The position numbers were made by a program, and so were the translations under genes. Shown piece after piece: positions 52,625 through 62,246 of a DNA stretch of 64,000 bases. How positions within the stretch are numbered: position 1 is the stretch's first letter; every line of letters starts with the position of its first letter. The DNA comes from Spirochaetota bacterium (lineage in GTDB: Bacteria > Spirochaetota > Spirochaetia > Treponematales > Treponemataceae). The notes beneath the pieces are model-generated. The model worked only from the letters and a program-made list of their open reading frames with translations. It had not been told where the DNA came from and searched no databases. Location: assembly GCA_023443865.1 (NCBI GenBank), contig JAEZST010000011.1:473241-537240 (forward strand). Reading direction: 5' to 3'.

Positions 52625-52987
52625 ATGGAAATAACCAGGATAAACCCGACCAGGCGATGGTCGGACGCGACGATTTACGGCGGGATTGCCCGCTTCGTCG
52701 AAATAGCCGAGGCGGTCCCGCCGGGAGACATCGCGTCTCAGGTAAACCAAATTCTGGCCCAGGCGGAAAAGCGGCTTGCGACGTTCGGAAGCGATAAAAC
52801 GAAAATCCTTTCGGTAACGATTTACATAACGGATTTTGCCAACCTGGATACCTTGAACGGGATCTGGGATTCATGGTTCGTCGAGGGGACCGCCCCGAGC
52901 AGGTCCTGCGTGAGGGTTGGGCTCGCCGACCCGGAATTGCTCGTTGAGATGGCCTTTACCGCCGCCGCGGGGAAAGGCGATACATAA
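52625..52987 (+). CDS. RidA-family protein
   Basis: A 120-residue protein matching the RidA/YjgF pattern late in the sequence: ILSVTIYITDFANLDTLN, APSRSCVRVGLADPELLVEM with the substrate-binding Arg, then AFTAA. RidA hydrolyses reactive enamine and imine intermediates of PLP enzymes. The N-terminus is more divergent than archetypal RidA, and the Arg is preserved. It is second in the operon. Confidence 0.82.
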   Translation: MEITRINPTRRWSDATIYGGIARFVEIAEAVPPGDIASQVNQILAQAEKRLATFGSDKTKILSVTIYITDFANLDTLNGIWDSWFVEGTAPSRSCVRVGLADPELLVEMAFTAAAGKGDT

Positions 52988-53012
52988 TACGCTTCGGCAA
53001 AAGGAATACTTC

Positions 53013-53387
53013 ATGGAATTCATCGGCCTCGCGCTGATCACCGAAAACGTGCCCCGCCTCGTCGCGTTCTACGAACGCGTATTCGGCGTGACCTCCGAGG
53101 GGAACGACACCCACGCGACCCTGGCACTCAAGGGCGTCAACCTGGCGATTTACGACAAGGGCGCCTCGGTCAGCGATATGAAATTCGCTTACCCGGAAGG
53201 CTCGGGCTGCGGGTATACGACCCTGATGTTCTCGGTCGGAAACGCCGAGGCGGAATACGAAAAAATAAAAAAACTGAACCTGCCGCTCATGACTGAACCT
53301 ACCGATTATCCCTGGGGAACGAGGGCCTTCCATTTCCGGGATCCCGACGGGAATATCGTCGACTTCGTGGAACGGAGAAAGCGTTAA
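53013..53387 (+). CDS. VOC-family (glyoxalase/bleomycin-resistance) protein
   Basis: A 124-residue vicinal-oxygen-chelate protein: IGLALITENVPRLVAFYERV, a middle DMKFAYPEGSGCGYTTLMFS, and the closing FHFRDPDGNIVDFVER, which is the standard VOC ending with the metal-ligand Glu/Asp region. Members bind divalent metal and act as lyases, dioxygenases or antibiotic-binding proteins. ATG 53013 follows AAAGGAA and is preferred over the longer frame overlapping RidA. Confidence 0.85.
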   Translation: MEFIGLALITENVPRLVAFYERVFGVTSEGNDTHATLALKGVNLAIYDKGASVSDMKFAYPEGSGCGYTTLMFSVGNAEAEYEKIKKLNLPLMTEPTDYPWGTRAFHFRDPDGNIVDFVERRKR

Positions 53388-54581
53388 GTGGCCTTCGCGG
53401 TAATCAACCGGTTTCTCCACTGGATGGTCGTGGGCGTGGTTAGCCCGGTCCTCGTGCTCCTGATCCTGTCGAAAAACGTCTCCCTGGGCGAATCGGGCCT
53501 TGTCATGTCCGCTTTATCCGCGGCAGTCGTCGCCCTCGAATTGCCGAGCGGGATCGTGTCGGACAGGATCGGCCGAAAGCGGACCTACCTCATCGCCCAG
53601 GCTCTCTTCCTGTGCTCCTTCGTCCTCCTGCTTTTCGCCGGGGATTTCGGATCCGTCCTGGTTTCGTTCCTCTTTTTCGGCGCCGCCCGCGCCTTCGCCT
53701 CGGGATCCATCGAATCGGACTTCATCGATTCCTATCTCGCGCGGCACGGCGGCGAAAGGCTCGACCGGCTGATCACGGGCATGGGCGTCGGCGAAACCCT
53801 GGGGCTTGCCCTCGGCGCGCTGATCGGCGGCGTTCTCCCCGCCCTCGCCAAGGGCCTGCTTCCCGGTCGCAACGAGTTTACCCTCAATATCGCCTTTCAG
53901 ATCCTCCTCACGCTGATCCTCATCGGCATGACGGTTTTCTTCCACGAAGCCAAGGGCGAAAGGAAGCAAACCCCCATCGGGGAATTCCTGAAGGAGGCAT
54001 CCCTCACGGTACGACGGTCCGGTGCATTGAAAATCCTGTTGGCCGGCGCCTTCGTTTGGGGCTTCGCGTTCCTCTCGATAGAACTGTACTGGCAGCCACG
54101 GCTCAGGGACATATTGGCCGACAAGGGCCAAACGGCCATATTCGGCTATCTCAACGGCGCGTACTTTATCGTCGCCACCCTCGGCACCCTCTTGGGGGGG
54201 CGCCTGATCGCGCGCTACAAACCGGACAACTTCCTCGTGATGGCGGCCTTTCGCGCGGTCCTGGGTACGTTCCTGGCCATTCTGGCGTTCCAAAGCGCGG
54301 TGGCGCTCTTTTCGGTATTTTACCTTCTGATCATGGGGGCTAACGGCATGCTCAGCGTGCCCGAAAGCACCGAATTCAACCTGGGCATTCCCGAGGAGAA
54401 ACGCGCGTCCCTCCTGTCCCTCTCCTCCCTCGTCATGCAGCTCGGCGGCATTTTCGCCTCGTTGCTCTTCAGCCTCGTGGTCGCTTCGGTGGGGATCAAG
54501 TCGGTGTGGATCGTTTCCGGCGCCCTCTTCGCCCTCTCGGCAGTTCCGTACGCCCTCCGCGCCAAGGGAAAACGGCGATAA
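53388..54581 (+). CDS. Major facilitator superfamily transporter
   Basis: A 397-residue membrane protein with 12 helices. The MFS motif PSGIVSDRIGRKRTYLIAQ (residues ~53-71) is clear. It starts with GTG directly after the VOC stop TAA, so the two may be translationally coupled. It is the last gene of the flavin reductase/RidA/VOC operon, and export of a compound handled by those enzymes is a reasonable guess. The convergent alpha-galactosidase gene starts 77 bp away, with no clear terminator. Confidence 0.87.
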   Translation: MAFAVINRFLHWMVVGVVSPVLVLLILSKNVSLGESGLVMSALSAAVVALELPSGIVSDRIGRKRTYLIAQALFLCSFVLLLFAGDFGSVLVSFLFFGAARAFASGSIESDFIDSYLARHGGERLDRLITGMGVGETLGLALGALIGGVLPALAKGLLPGRNEFTLNIAFQILLTLILIGMTVFFHEAKGERKQTPIGEFLKEASLTVRRSGALKILLAGAFVWGFAFLSIELYWQPRLRDILADKGQTAIFGYLNGAYFIVATLGTLLGGRLIARYKPDNFLVMAAFRAVLGTFLAILAFQSAVALFSVFYLLIMGANGMLSVPESTEFNLGIPEEKRASLLSLSSLVMQLGGIFASLLFSLVVASVGIKSVWIVSGALFALSAVPYALRAKGKRR

Positions 54582-54657
54582 GGGCCGGGAACGGGCTTTA
54601 CCGATATTCGGTGAGTATCCCGGAATCCTAAACCATTAGGGTCGGGGCAGGAGCCGG

Positions 54658-56862
54658 TCACTCCGCGCGAATGTGCCAGAGCGCCGAGGCGAAATCGCCG
54701 GGACCGGTCCATTCGGCTGGACGGACCCGCAAGCCAGCCCGCATGAGCTCGTCGCCGTAATAGAGTTCCCCTTCCCGATCGCCCACGCGATACCGCGTAT
54801 CCGGCGTAAGCCCGTCGAGCTTGACGACCGTATCCTCGCGGTTCGGGACGAACAGAAAGCGGTAACAGGCGGCGATGGCCTCCTTCCCGTCCTCCGACGC
54901 GACGATCCACGCGGTCACGTTTCCGCCGAAGGGGCTCAAGAGCCTGAAAAACCGGCCGGTACGCACGAGGGCGCGGTGGCGTTTATAAGACTCGATCTGG
55001 GCGCGCACGGTCAGTCGTTCCCCGGCGTCAAGCGAGAGCGGGTCCAGTTCGTAGCCGAGCATGCCGAAAAACGCGACGTTCCCCCGCGTGGACAGGGCCG
55101 TGACCCGGTGCGCCTGCTGGTTCGGCACCGCCGACACGTGATTGCCCATGGAAGAAAGCGGGTAGGCCACGGACGTGCCGTATTGGATCTTCAGCCGCTC
55201 GATCGCGTCGGTATCGTCGCTCGTCCAGGTTTGCGGGGCGAAGGAGAGTATGCCCGGATCGAAGCGGGCGCCGCCGGCGGAGCAGGACTCGAACAAAATA
55301 TCGGGAAAATCCGAGGTTAAGCGCGCGTAAAGGCGGTAGACGCCGAGTACGTACCGGTGAAACACCGTGCCCTGGCGGTCGGCGCCGGCGACGGCGGACC
55401 CGCACTCGGTAAGGTAGCGGTTCATGTCCCATTTCACGTAGGATACGCCCGCCTCGCGGAGGACGGCGGAGATCGATGCGGCGACGTGATCGACCACGTC
55501 ATCGCGGGAAAAGTCTAGAACGAGCTGGTTGCGCCCCTCGGAGGGCGGCCTGCCCGCCACGCGGAGCGCCCAATCCGGGTGGGCCCGATAAAGCTCGCTG
55601 TCGGGATTTACCATCTCGGGCTCGATCCAAACGCCGAACAGGAGCCCCAGGCCCCGGATCTTTTCGGAAAGCCCCTTGAGCCCGCCCGGGAGTTTCTCCG
55701 GATTGGGCCGCCAATCGCCGAGCCCGGCGGTATCGCCGTTCCGGGCGCCGAACCATCCGTCGTCGAGCACGATGAGCTCAACGCCGAGATCCCGCGCCCC
55801 ACGCGCCATGTCCACGATCTTTTCTTCGGTAAAGTCGAAACCCGTCGCCTCCCAGTTATTGAGGAGCACGGGCCGGTCGCGGTCGCGCCAGGCGCCGCGG
55901 GCCAAGCGCTCGCGGTACAGCCGGTGGTACGCCTGGCTCAGGGCGTTCAAGCCCGTCGACGAGTGCGCGAGAACCGCTTCGGGCGCCTGGAACGATTCCC
56001 CGGGCCCGAGCGGCCATTCGAAGGTATCCGGATGGATACCCATCATGACGCGCGTACGCGAGAACGAGTCGACCTCGGCCTGGGCGAGAAAGTTCCCGCT
56101 GTATACGAGGCTGAAGCCGAAGGCCTCGCCGGAGCGTTCCCCCGTATCTTCCCTGACGAGGGCGACGAAGGGATTATGCTCGGCGCCGCTCGTCCCGCGC
56201 AAGCTGTGAACGGACTGAACGCCCTCGGCGAGGGGGCGCAGGCGAACCTGTCGCTCCCGGCACCAGGCCCCGGACAGGCTCATCATTCGCCAGAGCGAAT
56301 CCGGAAGGTCGAGCGAGAAGCTCATCGCCCTGCGAAGCGTTACGGGTAGGGCGCCGCCGTTGAAGATTCGCGCGCTCCGCGTAACGATCGGGAGCGCCGC
56401 GTAAACCGTATAGGAGAGCGCGACCCCCAAGCCGGTGAGCTTGTCGCGAAGGAAGATTACCAGCGAATCCGCCTCCTCTTCCCGCTCGACGTACGTCGAT
56501 GGCAACGGCGTTATGGGGCGCTTGCCCCGGTAAATCTCGTGGCCCTCGTAATAAAGCTCGGAGACCGAGCTACCGTCGGCCTGGCGTACCGAGAGCGCCG
56601 GATAGCGGAAATCCGTGGTCCCGTAGGTCGGGTATTCCTGGGGAAGATGATCGAGGGATATCTTTTCGCCGATCCCGCCCTTGCACGCCGTCAGGGCGCG
56701 CCGGTCGTCGTCGAAAACGGAACGCGCGTCGGTTATGTCCCGCACGCGGGAGCCGAAATAGAGGTTTCGCGCGAACCGGCCCGCGCAGATATCCACTACG
56801 TAACTGAGCGTGTCGTTCCACAGGTGGAATCTCTTGCGCTGCGCGTCGTGCGTTATCGGCAT
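54658..56862 (-). CDS. GH36 alpha-galactosidase
   Basis: A 734-residue cytoplasmic enzyme of glycoside hydrolase family 36. The catalytic nucleophile is the Asp of YVKWDMNRYL, the acid/base Asp lies in WTSDDTDAIERL, and substrate-contact motifs VLDDGWFGARN and FGVWIEPEMVNPDSELY are present. No signal peptide is seen. Length agrees with AgaA/RafA (about 720-740). It releases galactose from alpha-galactosides such as melibiose or raffinose. It is the last gene of the sugar operon. Confidence 0.93.
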   Translation of the reverse strand: MPITHDAQRKRFHLWNDTLSYVVDICAGRFARNLYFGSRVRDITDARSVFDDDRRALTACKGGIGEKISLDHLPQEYPTYGTTDFRYPALSVRQADGSSVSELYYEGHEIYRGKRPITPLPSTYVEREEEADSLVIFLRDKLTGLGVALSYTVYAALPIVTRSARIFNGGALPVTLRRAMSFSLDLPDSLWRMMSLSGAWCRERQVRLRPLAEGVQSVHSLRGTSGAEHNPFVALVREDTGERSGEAFGFSLVYSGNFLAQAEVDSFSRTRVMMGIHPDTFEWPLGPGESFQAPEAVLAHSSTGLNALSQAYHRLYRERLARGAWRDRDRPVLLNNWEATGFDFTEEKIVDMARGARDLGVELIVLDDGWFGARNGDTAGLGDWRPNPEKLPGGLKGLSEKIRGLGLLFGVWIEPEMVNPDSELYRAHPDWALRVAGRPPSEGRNQLVLDFSRDDVVDHVAASISAVLREAGVSYVKWDMNRYLTECGSAVAGADRQGTVFHRYVLGVYRLYARLTSDFPDILFESCSAGGARFDPGILSFAPQTWTSDDTDAIERLKIQYGTSVAYPLSSMGNHVSAVPNQQAHRVTALSTRGNVAFFGMLGYELDPLSLDAGERLTVRAQIESYKRHRALVRTGRFFRLLSPFGGNVTAWIVASEDGKEAIAACYRFLFVPNREDTVVKLDGLTPDTRYRVGDREGELYYGDELMRAGLRVRPAEWTGPGDFASALWHIRAE

Positions 56863-56883
56863 GCTATTCCCGCCGCGCCCTAA

Positions 56884-57921
56884 TCACGGCTTGGTAACGG
56901 TTCCGTCGGGGTCCCAAAGGTCCTCCCAGCTTTGCCCGTCCTTCCAGAGGAAGACCTGGCCCTTTATAAGGCGGCAATTACGGTCGATACCGGAGATCTC
57001 CCGCATTTCGGATTCGGAAAGCGGATCCTCGGTTACCGCGCGGAGGTTCGCGATCATGTTCTTTTTCTTGAGCGAGAAGGGTATGGGTATCTCGCCGCGC
57101 TGTGCCGCCCACTTCACGCATACGGTCGCGGGATGAATCCCGTGCGCCTTCGCGATCCGGACGATCACCGGGTCCTCGATATCGACGGTATCCTCGGCGG
57201 TCCGGTCCCGCTCGGGCCGCATCGGCGAGCCAATCGGGCAATAGCCGATCGGCTGAATGCCGTTCTCGACCACGAAATCCATGAATTCGGCCTGCTGCAT
57301 GTGGGGATGGAGCTCCATCTCGTTGCACGCAGGCTTTATCGAGCAGTCCCGGAGGAGGAGCCTCATTTTCGGAACGGTCATGTTCGACGTGCCGATATGC
57401 CGAACGAGACCGGCGCGGACGAGGCGCTCCATTTGGCGCCAGGTTTTCATGTATTCCTCGTGTATGTAGGCGCGCGCGTCGGGGCTGCGATAATCCCCGG
57501 CGCAGCCCGGGGTATGGTAATTCGGGAACGGCCAGTGCACGAGGTAGAGATCGAGATACTCGAGCCCGAGGTCCTTGAGGGACTGCGCGCAGGAGAGGAG
57601 CACGTCCCCGTCGCCGTGGCGGTCGTTCCAGACCTTCGAGGTAATCCACAGGTCCTCGCGCCGGACCGACCCGCTTTCGAGGGCCTCGCGGAGCACGGCG
57701 CCGATTTCCCGCTCGTTGCCGTATACTGAGGCGCAGTCTATATGCCGGTACCCCGCCGCCAGGCCCTCGCGTACGGCGTTCGCGACCTCCGCGGGGCTTG
57801 CGTGGTCGCTCGCGAAGGTACCGAGCCCTACGGCGGGAATCTTCATTCCGGTGTTCAGCGTCCTTGCGGGCACCAGCGCCGGGTCAAGGCCCTCGGGGTC
57901 AGGGGCGAAGGCGGGGCTCAT
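56884..57921 (-). CDS. Aldo/keto reductase
   Basis: A 345-residue NADPH-dependent reductase. The AKR tetrad regions are seen: IDCASVYGNEREIG (Asp, Tyr), ITSKVWNDRHGD (Lys), LDLYLVHWPFPN (His). The cofactor end is IPIPFSLKKKNMIANL. ATG 57921 overlaps the stop of the upstream alcohol dehydrogenase by four bases; the longer frame is rejected. In this sugar operon it may reduce or interconvert an aldose or keto-sugar made by the neighbouring enzymes. Confidence 0.9.
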   Translation of the reverse strand: MSPAFAPDPEGLDPALVPARTLNTGMKIPAVGLGTFASDHASPAEVANAVREGLAAGYRHIDCASVYGNEREIGAVLREALESGSVRREDLWITSKVWNDRHGDGDVLLSCAQSLKDLGLEYLDLYLVHWPFPNYHTPGCAGDYRSPDARAYIHEEYMKTWRQMERLVRAGLVRHIGTSNMTVPKMRLLLRDCSIKPACNEMELHPHMQQAEFMDFVVENGIQPIGYCPIGSPMRPERDRTAEDTVDIEDPVIVRIAKAHGIHPATVCVKWAAQRGEIPIPFSLKKKNMIANLRAVTEDPLSESEMREISGIDRNCRLIKGQVFLWKDGQSWEDLWDPDGTVTKP

Positions 57922-58982
57922 TTGAGTTCCTCGTCGAAGGCCACCGCCACCTTCCCGCAACGGCCGCTCGCCATGAGCGCGTAAGCCTCTCCCGCCTTCT
58001 CCAGCGGGAAGCGGTGCGTGACGAGGTCCTCGGGGTGTATGCCCCACCGCACGAGCCGTTCAACCAGTTCTTCCATCTTCCAGATGCTCGTTACCCAGCT
58101 GCCGTAAATCGTTTTCTGGTCGTGTATGATCGCCGGGCTCGGCTGGAAGGCGACGGTGCCGCCCTCGCCGATGAAGCATATCTTTCCCCACTTGCGCGCC
58201 GCCTGGATACAGGTAAGCCGGGCCTTGTCGTTGCCCGAACAGTCGATCGTCCGCTCGCAGCCCGCGCCTCCGGTGGCCTGCCTGACTTGCTCGGCGTTAT
58301 CGGGACCGGCGTCGAGCACGAGATCGGCGAGGCCGAGCCTTACCGCGAGGTTTCTCCGTTCCTCGATACCGTCAATGCCGATTACCATGGACGCCCCCAT
58401 GGCCTTGGCGAGCATCATCGTCGCGAGGCCGACGGGCCCGAGGCCGGTTACGAGCACGCGGTCGTTCCCCGAAATGCCGATCTTCTCGATCCCCTCGTAT
58501 ACGGTGCCGAAGCCGCAGGCGACCTGGGCGCCGTCGGTGTACGAAAGCTCGTCGGGAAGCGCGACCAGGTCTTTCTCCTCGGCGAGGATATATTCCGCCA
58601 TGCCGCCGTCCCTCTGCCAGCCGTAGGCGCGGCGGTATTTCTCGCTCGTGCAGCTGATCATGTAGCCGCGCCGGCAGTCGTTGCACACGCCGCAACCGGA
58701 GATATGGTAGACGATCACGCGGTCGCCCTCGGCGAAACGCCGGGTGCCCGGCCCGCACGAAACGATCTGGCCGCAGGGCTCATGGCCCGCGATGAAGCCC
58801 TGGTACCCCTCGGGGCCCTTGCCAAGGTGCTCGTGGTAAATGGCCCTGATATCGCTCCCGCAAATCGTCGACGATTTCGTCTTTACGAGCACTTCGCCGT
58901 GCCCAGGAACGGGTATCGGGTACTCCCTGATTTCGACGGTGCTGTTTCCGGGGAGCACCACGCCCTTCATCGTCTTCTGCAT
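57918..58982 (-). CDS. Zinc-dependent medium-chain alcohol dehydrogenase
   Basis: A 354-residue MDR enzyme. Catalytic zinc ligands are in STICGSDIR and GFIAGHEPCGQI, structural zinc in GCGVCNDCRRGYMISC, and the NAD-binding loop is VLVTGLGPVGLATMMLAKAM. Similar enzymes oxidise sorbitol, threonine or other polyols. It is coupled to the aldo/keto reductase gene (ATGA), so the pair probably carries out consecutive oxidation and reduction steps on a sugar or polyol. Confidence 0.92.
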   Translation of the reverse strand: MQKTMKGVVLPGNSTVEIREYPIPVPGHGEVLVKTKSSTICGSDIRAIYHEHLGKGPEGYQGFIAGHEPCGQIVSCGPGTRRFAEGDRVIVYHISGCGVCNDCRRGYMISCTSEKYRRAYGWQRDGGMAEYILAEEKDLVALPDELSYTDGAQVACGFGTVYEGIEKIGISGNDRVLVTGLGPVGLATMMLAKAMGASMVIGIDGIEERRNLAVRLGLADLVLDAGPDNAEQVRQATGGAGCERTIDCSGNDKARLTCIQAARKWGKICFIGEGGTVAFQPSPAIIHDQKTIYGSWVTSIWKMEELVERLVRWGIHPEDLVTHRFPLEKAGEAYALMASGRCGKVAVAFDEELK

Positions 58983-58996
58983 ATCTTCCCCCTAAA

Positions 58997-59905
58997 TCAC
59001 ATTTCATTGGCGAAGTCGCCCAGTTTATCGAATTCGGCCTCGTCGCCGCGCCCGACCCTCGGCGAGAGGGCCCACTTTTCGGCGTGGCTCAGGGACTCGC
59101 CGCACGCGAGCTCCGTATACGGCGAGAGGCTTTCCATCTCGAGAAAGCCCGCCTCGGTGTAGAATTCCTGGTTACAGCCCATGTCGGCGTATTCCGCGCC
59201 CTCGACGTAGGGGGTCTTCTTCACGAAGGCCACGTCGTCGAAAAGGTAGGCCGCCCAACCCCGCTTGTTGAGCACGCCGAATTTCTGCTTCGTAGGGTCG
59301 CCGCTATCCTCGCGGAGGGTAACGTAGCGCTCGCCCCAACCGAACCGGGGGTCGTTCATCTTCGTGAAATGCCACAGCACGAGGGGGCGCGCCGGAACCA
59401 GGCACTCCGGATGGCTCCGGTACGGTTCCTGGGGCACCACGGCCACGCCTCCCGGCGCCATGACGCTCAGGCACCAGGCCGCGACCTTTATCGGCCACGG
59501 GCCCTCGTTCCTGAGCACGTGGGTTATCTCCACGCCGCTGCCCCTTTCCGCGAGGGCGATCCTGATCTCCTTGCCGATTCCGTTCCCCTTCTCGGTCGGG
59601 CACCTGAGGGTAAGCGTTCCGTCCGTCCACACCCAGGTCACGGGTTCATTGTCGGGATAATAGGTACGCGGGAAGATTTCCGGCGCGTGCCAGAGGCGGT
59701 GACCGCCGTAGCTTTTCCACGCGTCGCCGCCCGTATCGAGAAGCTGATCGTCGAACACCTTGAATACGTTCCGCTTTCCCGCGAAAGCGTACCCGAGCAC
59801 GCGGGGACCGAATCCGACGGCCACCGTAAGCTCTACCTCGCCGTTGGAAAGCCGCACGCAATCCCGAACCCCCGCGAACGTTACCGTCTCGCACGTCGTT
59901 TTCAT
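58997..59905 (-). CDS. DUF4380/mutarotase-like protein
   Basis: A 302-residue beta-sandwich protein without signal peptide. LSNGEVELTVAVGFGPRVLG (20 residues from ~20), GGDAWKSYGGHRLWHAPE and the conserved AWCLSVMAPGG pattern resemble the galactose-mutarotase-like DUF4380 family, whose members likely act on or bind hexoses. Exact activity is unknown. It sits between the GH31 and dehydrogenase genes with short gaps, fitting anomer supply to the dehydrogenase. Confidence 0.72.
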   Translation of the reverse strand: MKTTCETVTFAGVRDCVRLSNGEVELTVAVGFGPRVLGYAFAGKRNVFKVFDDQLLDTGGDAWKSYGGHRLWHAPEIFPRTYYPDNEPVTWVWTDGTLTLRCPTEKGNGIGKEIRIALAERGSGVEITHVLRNEGPWPIKVAAWCLSVMAPGGVAVVPQEPYRSHPECLVPARPLVLWHFTKMNDPRFGWGERYVTLREDSGDPTKQKFGVLNKRGWAAYLFDDVAFVKKTPYVEGAEYADMGCNQEFYTEAGFLEMESLSPYTELACGESLSHAEKWALSPRVGRGDEAEFDKLGDFANEM

Positions 59906-59931
59906 GAATTACCCCCGATGACTAAAGCCCG

Positions 59932-62211
59932 CTACAGGGCGATGTTCTTGCCGATAACCGAGGCCGCGAGGCCCCGGTAGGTCCCGTCGAACGAGATCGT
60001 CGCGACCCGGGACGGGTCCATATCCTTCGTGCTCTGGACGATGTCCGGGTACACGGGAACGCTCGCCCCGTAACGGGCGAAGACGGGCATGCGCTCAAGC
60101 GGGCTTTCGACCCCCTTCAGCCAGGCCGGTCCCGCCCTTCGCTCGCCGGTCCAGAAATCGACCCATTCGCCAGCGGGCAGATACACGTCGCGAACCCCCT
60201 CGGAGTTCATGACGGGCGCGACGAGAAAGGCGTCGCCGCAGTAAAATTCGTCGTCGATGGACCAGCACGCAGGATCGTCGAAATGGTGGAAGAGGAGGGC
60301 CCGGAGCGTGGGATAGCCCGAAGCGACGGCCGCGCGGCCCTGCTCCGCGAGATACGGAACGAGGGCGTAACGGAGGTTGAGCCACTTCCGCGCGATGTCC
60401 GCTATAGCCGGGTATTCGTAGGGCTCCCGCTCGTTCGTCCCGTGATACCGCAGGTGGGACGTGAACACGCCCATCTGGGTCCACCGGACGTACAGGTCGT
60501 CCGCGGGGCGGCTGTTCATGAAGCTCGGCACGCCGTGAAAGCCGGGCACGTCGTGGCTCCAGAACGCGAAGCCCGATACGCCGAGGTGGAGGCCGCCCCT
60601 GAGCGATCCGGCCATGCCGTCCCAGGAACAGGCGCAATCGCCGCCCCAATGCAGGGGATACCGCTGGCAGCCCGTCCATCCGGCGCGCGCCCAGATCAGC
60701 GCGTTTTCCGGGCCCTTGACCTTCCTGGCCGCGGCGTAGGCTTCCCGTTGGTACAAGAGGCCGTACAGGTTATGGAGCCTTTCGTAGGGCATTCCGAAAT
60801 AGTCGGCGTTCGGCTCGATCGCCTCGCCGAAGTCTGTCTTGATCGCGGCCGCCCCCATTCTCAGGAGCCGCTCGAGCAGGCCCCCGTACCAGGCGGCCGC
60901 CTCGGGGTTCGTGAAGTCGATCGCCCCGTCGAACTCCACGTCGCTGAAATTCGATCCGAGGGACACGCTCTCGCTCTTCGGGGCGACGTATCGGTTCTCG
61001 TTCGCGACGTCGTAATATTTCGTGCCCTTCGCGATGCAGGGCAATTGCCACAGGCTTATCTTGATGCCGAGGCCTTCCATCTCCCGGAAATACGATTCGG
61101 GATCGGGAAAGGTTTCGGGATTGAATTCCCATTCGCATTTCCAGTCGGTCCTGAACCAGCCGGTATCGATGTGGATCACGTCGCAGGGGAAACGGCCGGC
61201 GCGCATTTTGGCGACGACGTCGCGCGTCTCGTCGGCGGAGAAGTACGTCATCTTGCTCATCCAGGTCCCGTAGGACCACAGGGGAACGTCGGCGGGGAAG
61301 CCCGTGACCTTCCGGTAGTTCCGAACGACGCGCTCGAGATCGCCGCCGCCCACGAAAAAAAGGTCAAGCGTGCCGTCCTCGGCCACTCCCTGCGAAGCCC
61401 GGGAGGAAATGTCCGAGAGCGACAGCTTGACCGAGGAGGACGTCATGACGAGGAGGCCGTAGCCCCTGCTCGATACGTAAAAGGGGACGTTCTTGTAGGC
61501 CCGCCGGCTGTTCACCCCGAGCCCGTCGGTATTCTCGAGGAGGAAGGTCCTTCCGGCGAGGTTCATCCCCGCGAAGCGTTCCCCGGTCCCGGCGAATTTC
61601 TCGTCGTGGGCGGCGTGGAGCGAATACGCGCATTTCACGGTCGCGCCGTCGCGCCGCACCGTCGCGAGGCTGATCGATTCGCTCTGATGGGGGAAGAAGT
61701 CGTCGCGGGCCATAAAGGGCACCGCCGTTTCCCCGTCCGGGTAGACGGTCGCCTCGAAGGCTTCCCGGGGTTCCGGCTGCAGGTCGCTCCATATTTTCTC
61801 GGGAACGTCGCGGGTCTTCACCGCCATGCGCGTACGCCCGGCCGAATCGAGGGTTACCCACCCGTCATCGGTCCGCTTCGGCTCCAGCCGTTCCGCGGCG
61901 AGGGAGGGATGGAATTCGAGCATCGGGTTATCGGAATCGTCGGGGAGGCAGCCTGGATCGACGAGGGTAAGCCGCACGATGGAATCCCCGTAGGCGCGAA
62001 CCACGAGCTCGCGCCGCGTCGGCTCGGCGCCGGCGACCGGGTACAGGAACATGTTCCGGAGTTCTTGCCGGAAAAACGGCACCGTGAAAACGGCGGATCC
62101 GCCCTCTTCCCGGGCCGAGACGGGCTTGCCCGCGCGGTAGACTGCGTCTCGCGTCGCCTCGGGCGAGTCAAGGTCGAGCATATCGAATACGTAACGGTTC
62201 TTTTGCTTCAT
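59932..62211 (-). CDS. GH31 alpha-glycosidase (alpha-xylosidase YicI-like)
   Basis: A 759-residue glycoside hydrolase of family 31. Substrate motif VIHIDTGWFRTDWKCEWEF and nucleophile loop AAIKTDFGEAIEPNADYFG (Asp of KTDFGE) match the YicI alpha-xylosidase group; acid/base Asp is in the later HWGGDCACSWDGM region. Length is close to E. coli YicI (772). No signal peptide. It probably cleaves an alpha-xyloside or alpha-glucoside taken up by the adjacent permeases; GH31 substrate range is broad, so specificity is inferred. Confidence 0.93.
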   Translation of the reverse strand: MKQKNRYVFDMLDLDSPEATRDAVYRAGKPVSAREEGGSAVFTVPFFRQELRNMFLYPVAGAEPTRRELVVRAYGDSIVRLTLVDPGCLPDDSDNPMLEFHPSLAAERLEPKRTDDGWVTLDSAGRTRMAVKTRDVPEKIWSDLQPEPREAFEATVYPDGETAVPFMARDDFFPHQSESISLATVRRDGATVKCAYSLHAAHDEKFAGTGERFAGMNLAGRTFLLENTDGLGVNSRRAYKNVPFYVSSRGYGLLVMTSSSVKLSLSDISSRASQGVAEDGTLDLFFVGGGDLERVVRNYRKVTGFPADVPLWSYGTWMSKMTYFSADETRDVVAKMRAGRFPCDVIHIDTGWFRTDWKCEWEFNPETFPDPESYFREMEGLGIKISLWQLPCIAKGTKYYDVANENRYVAPKSESVSLGSNFSDVEFDGAIDFTNPEAAAWYGGLLERLLRMGAAAIKTDFGEAIEPNADYFGMPYERLHNLYGLLYQREAYAAARKVKGPENALIWARAGWTGCQRYPLHWGGDCACSWDGMAGSLRGGLHLGVSGFAFWSHDVPGFHGVPSFMNSRPADDLYVRWTQMGVFTSHLRYHGTNEREPYEYPAIADIARKWLNLRYALVPYLAEQGRAAVASGYPTLRALLFHHFDDPACWSIDDEFYCGDAFLVAPVMNSEGVRDVYLPAGEWVDFWTGERRAGPAWLKGVESPLERMPVFARYGASVPVYPDIVQSTKDMDPSRVATISFDGTYRGLAASVIGKNIAL

Positions 62212-62246
62212 TGGGGTATCCTTGGGCTTACGCTATCCGGTCGGGC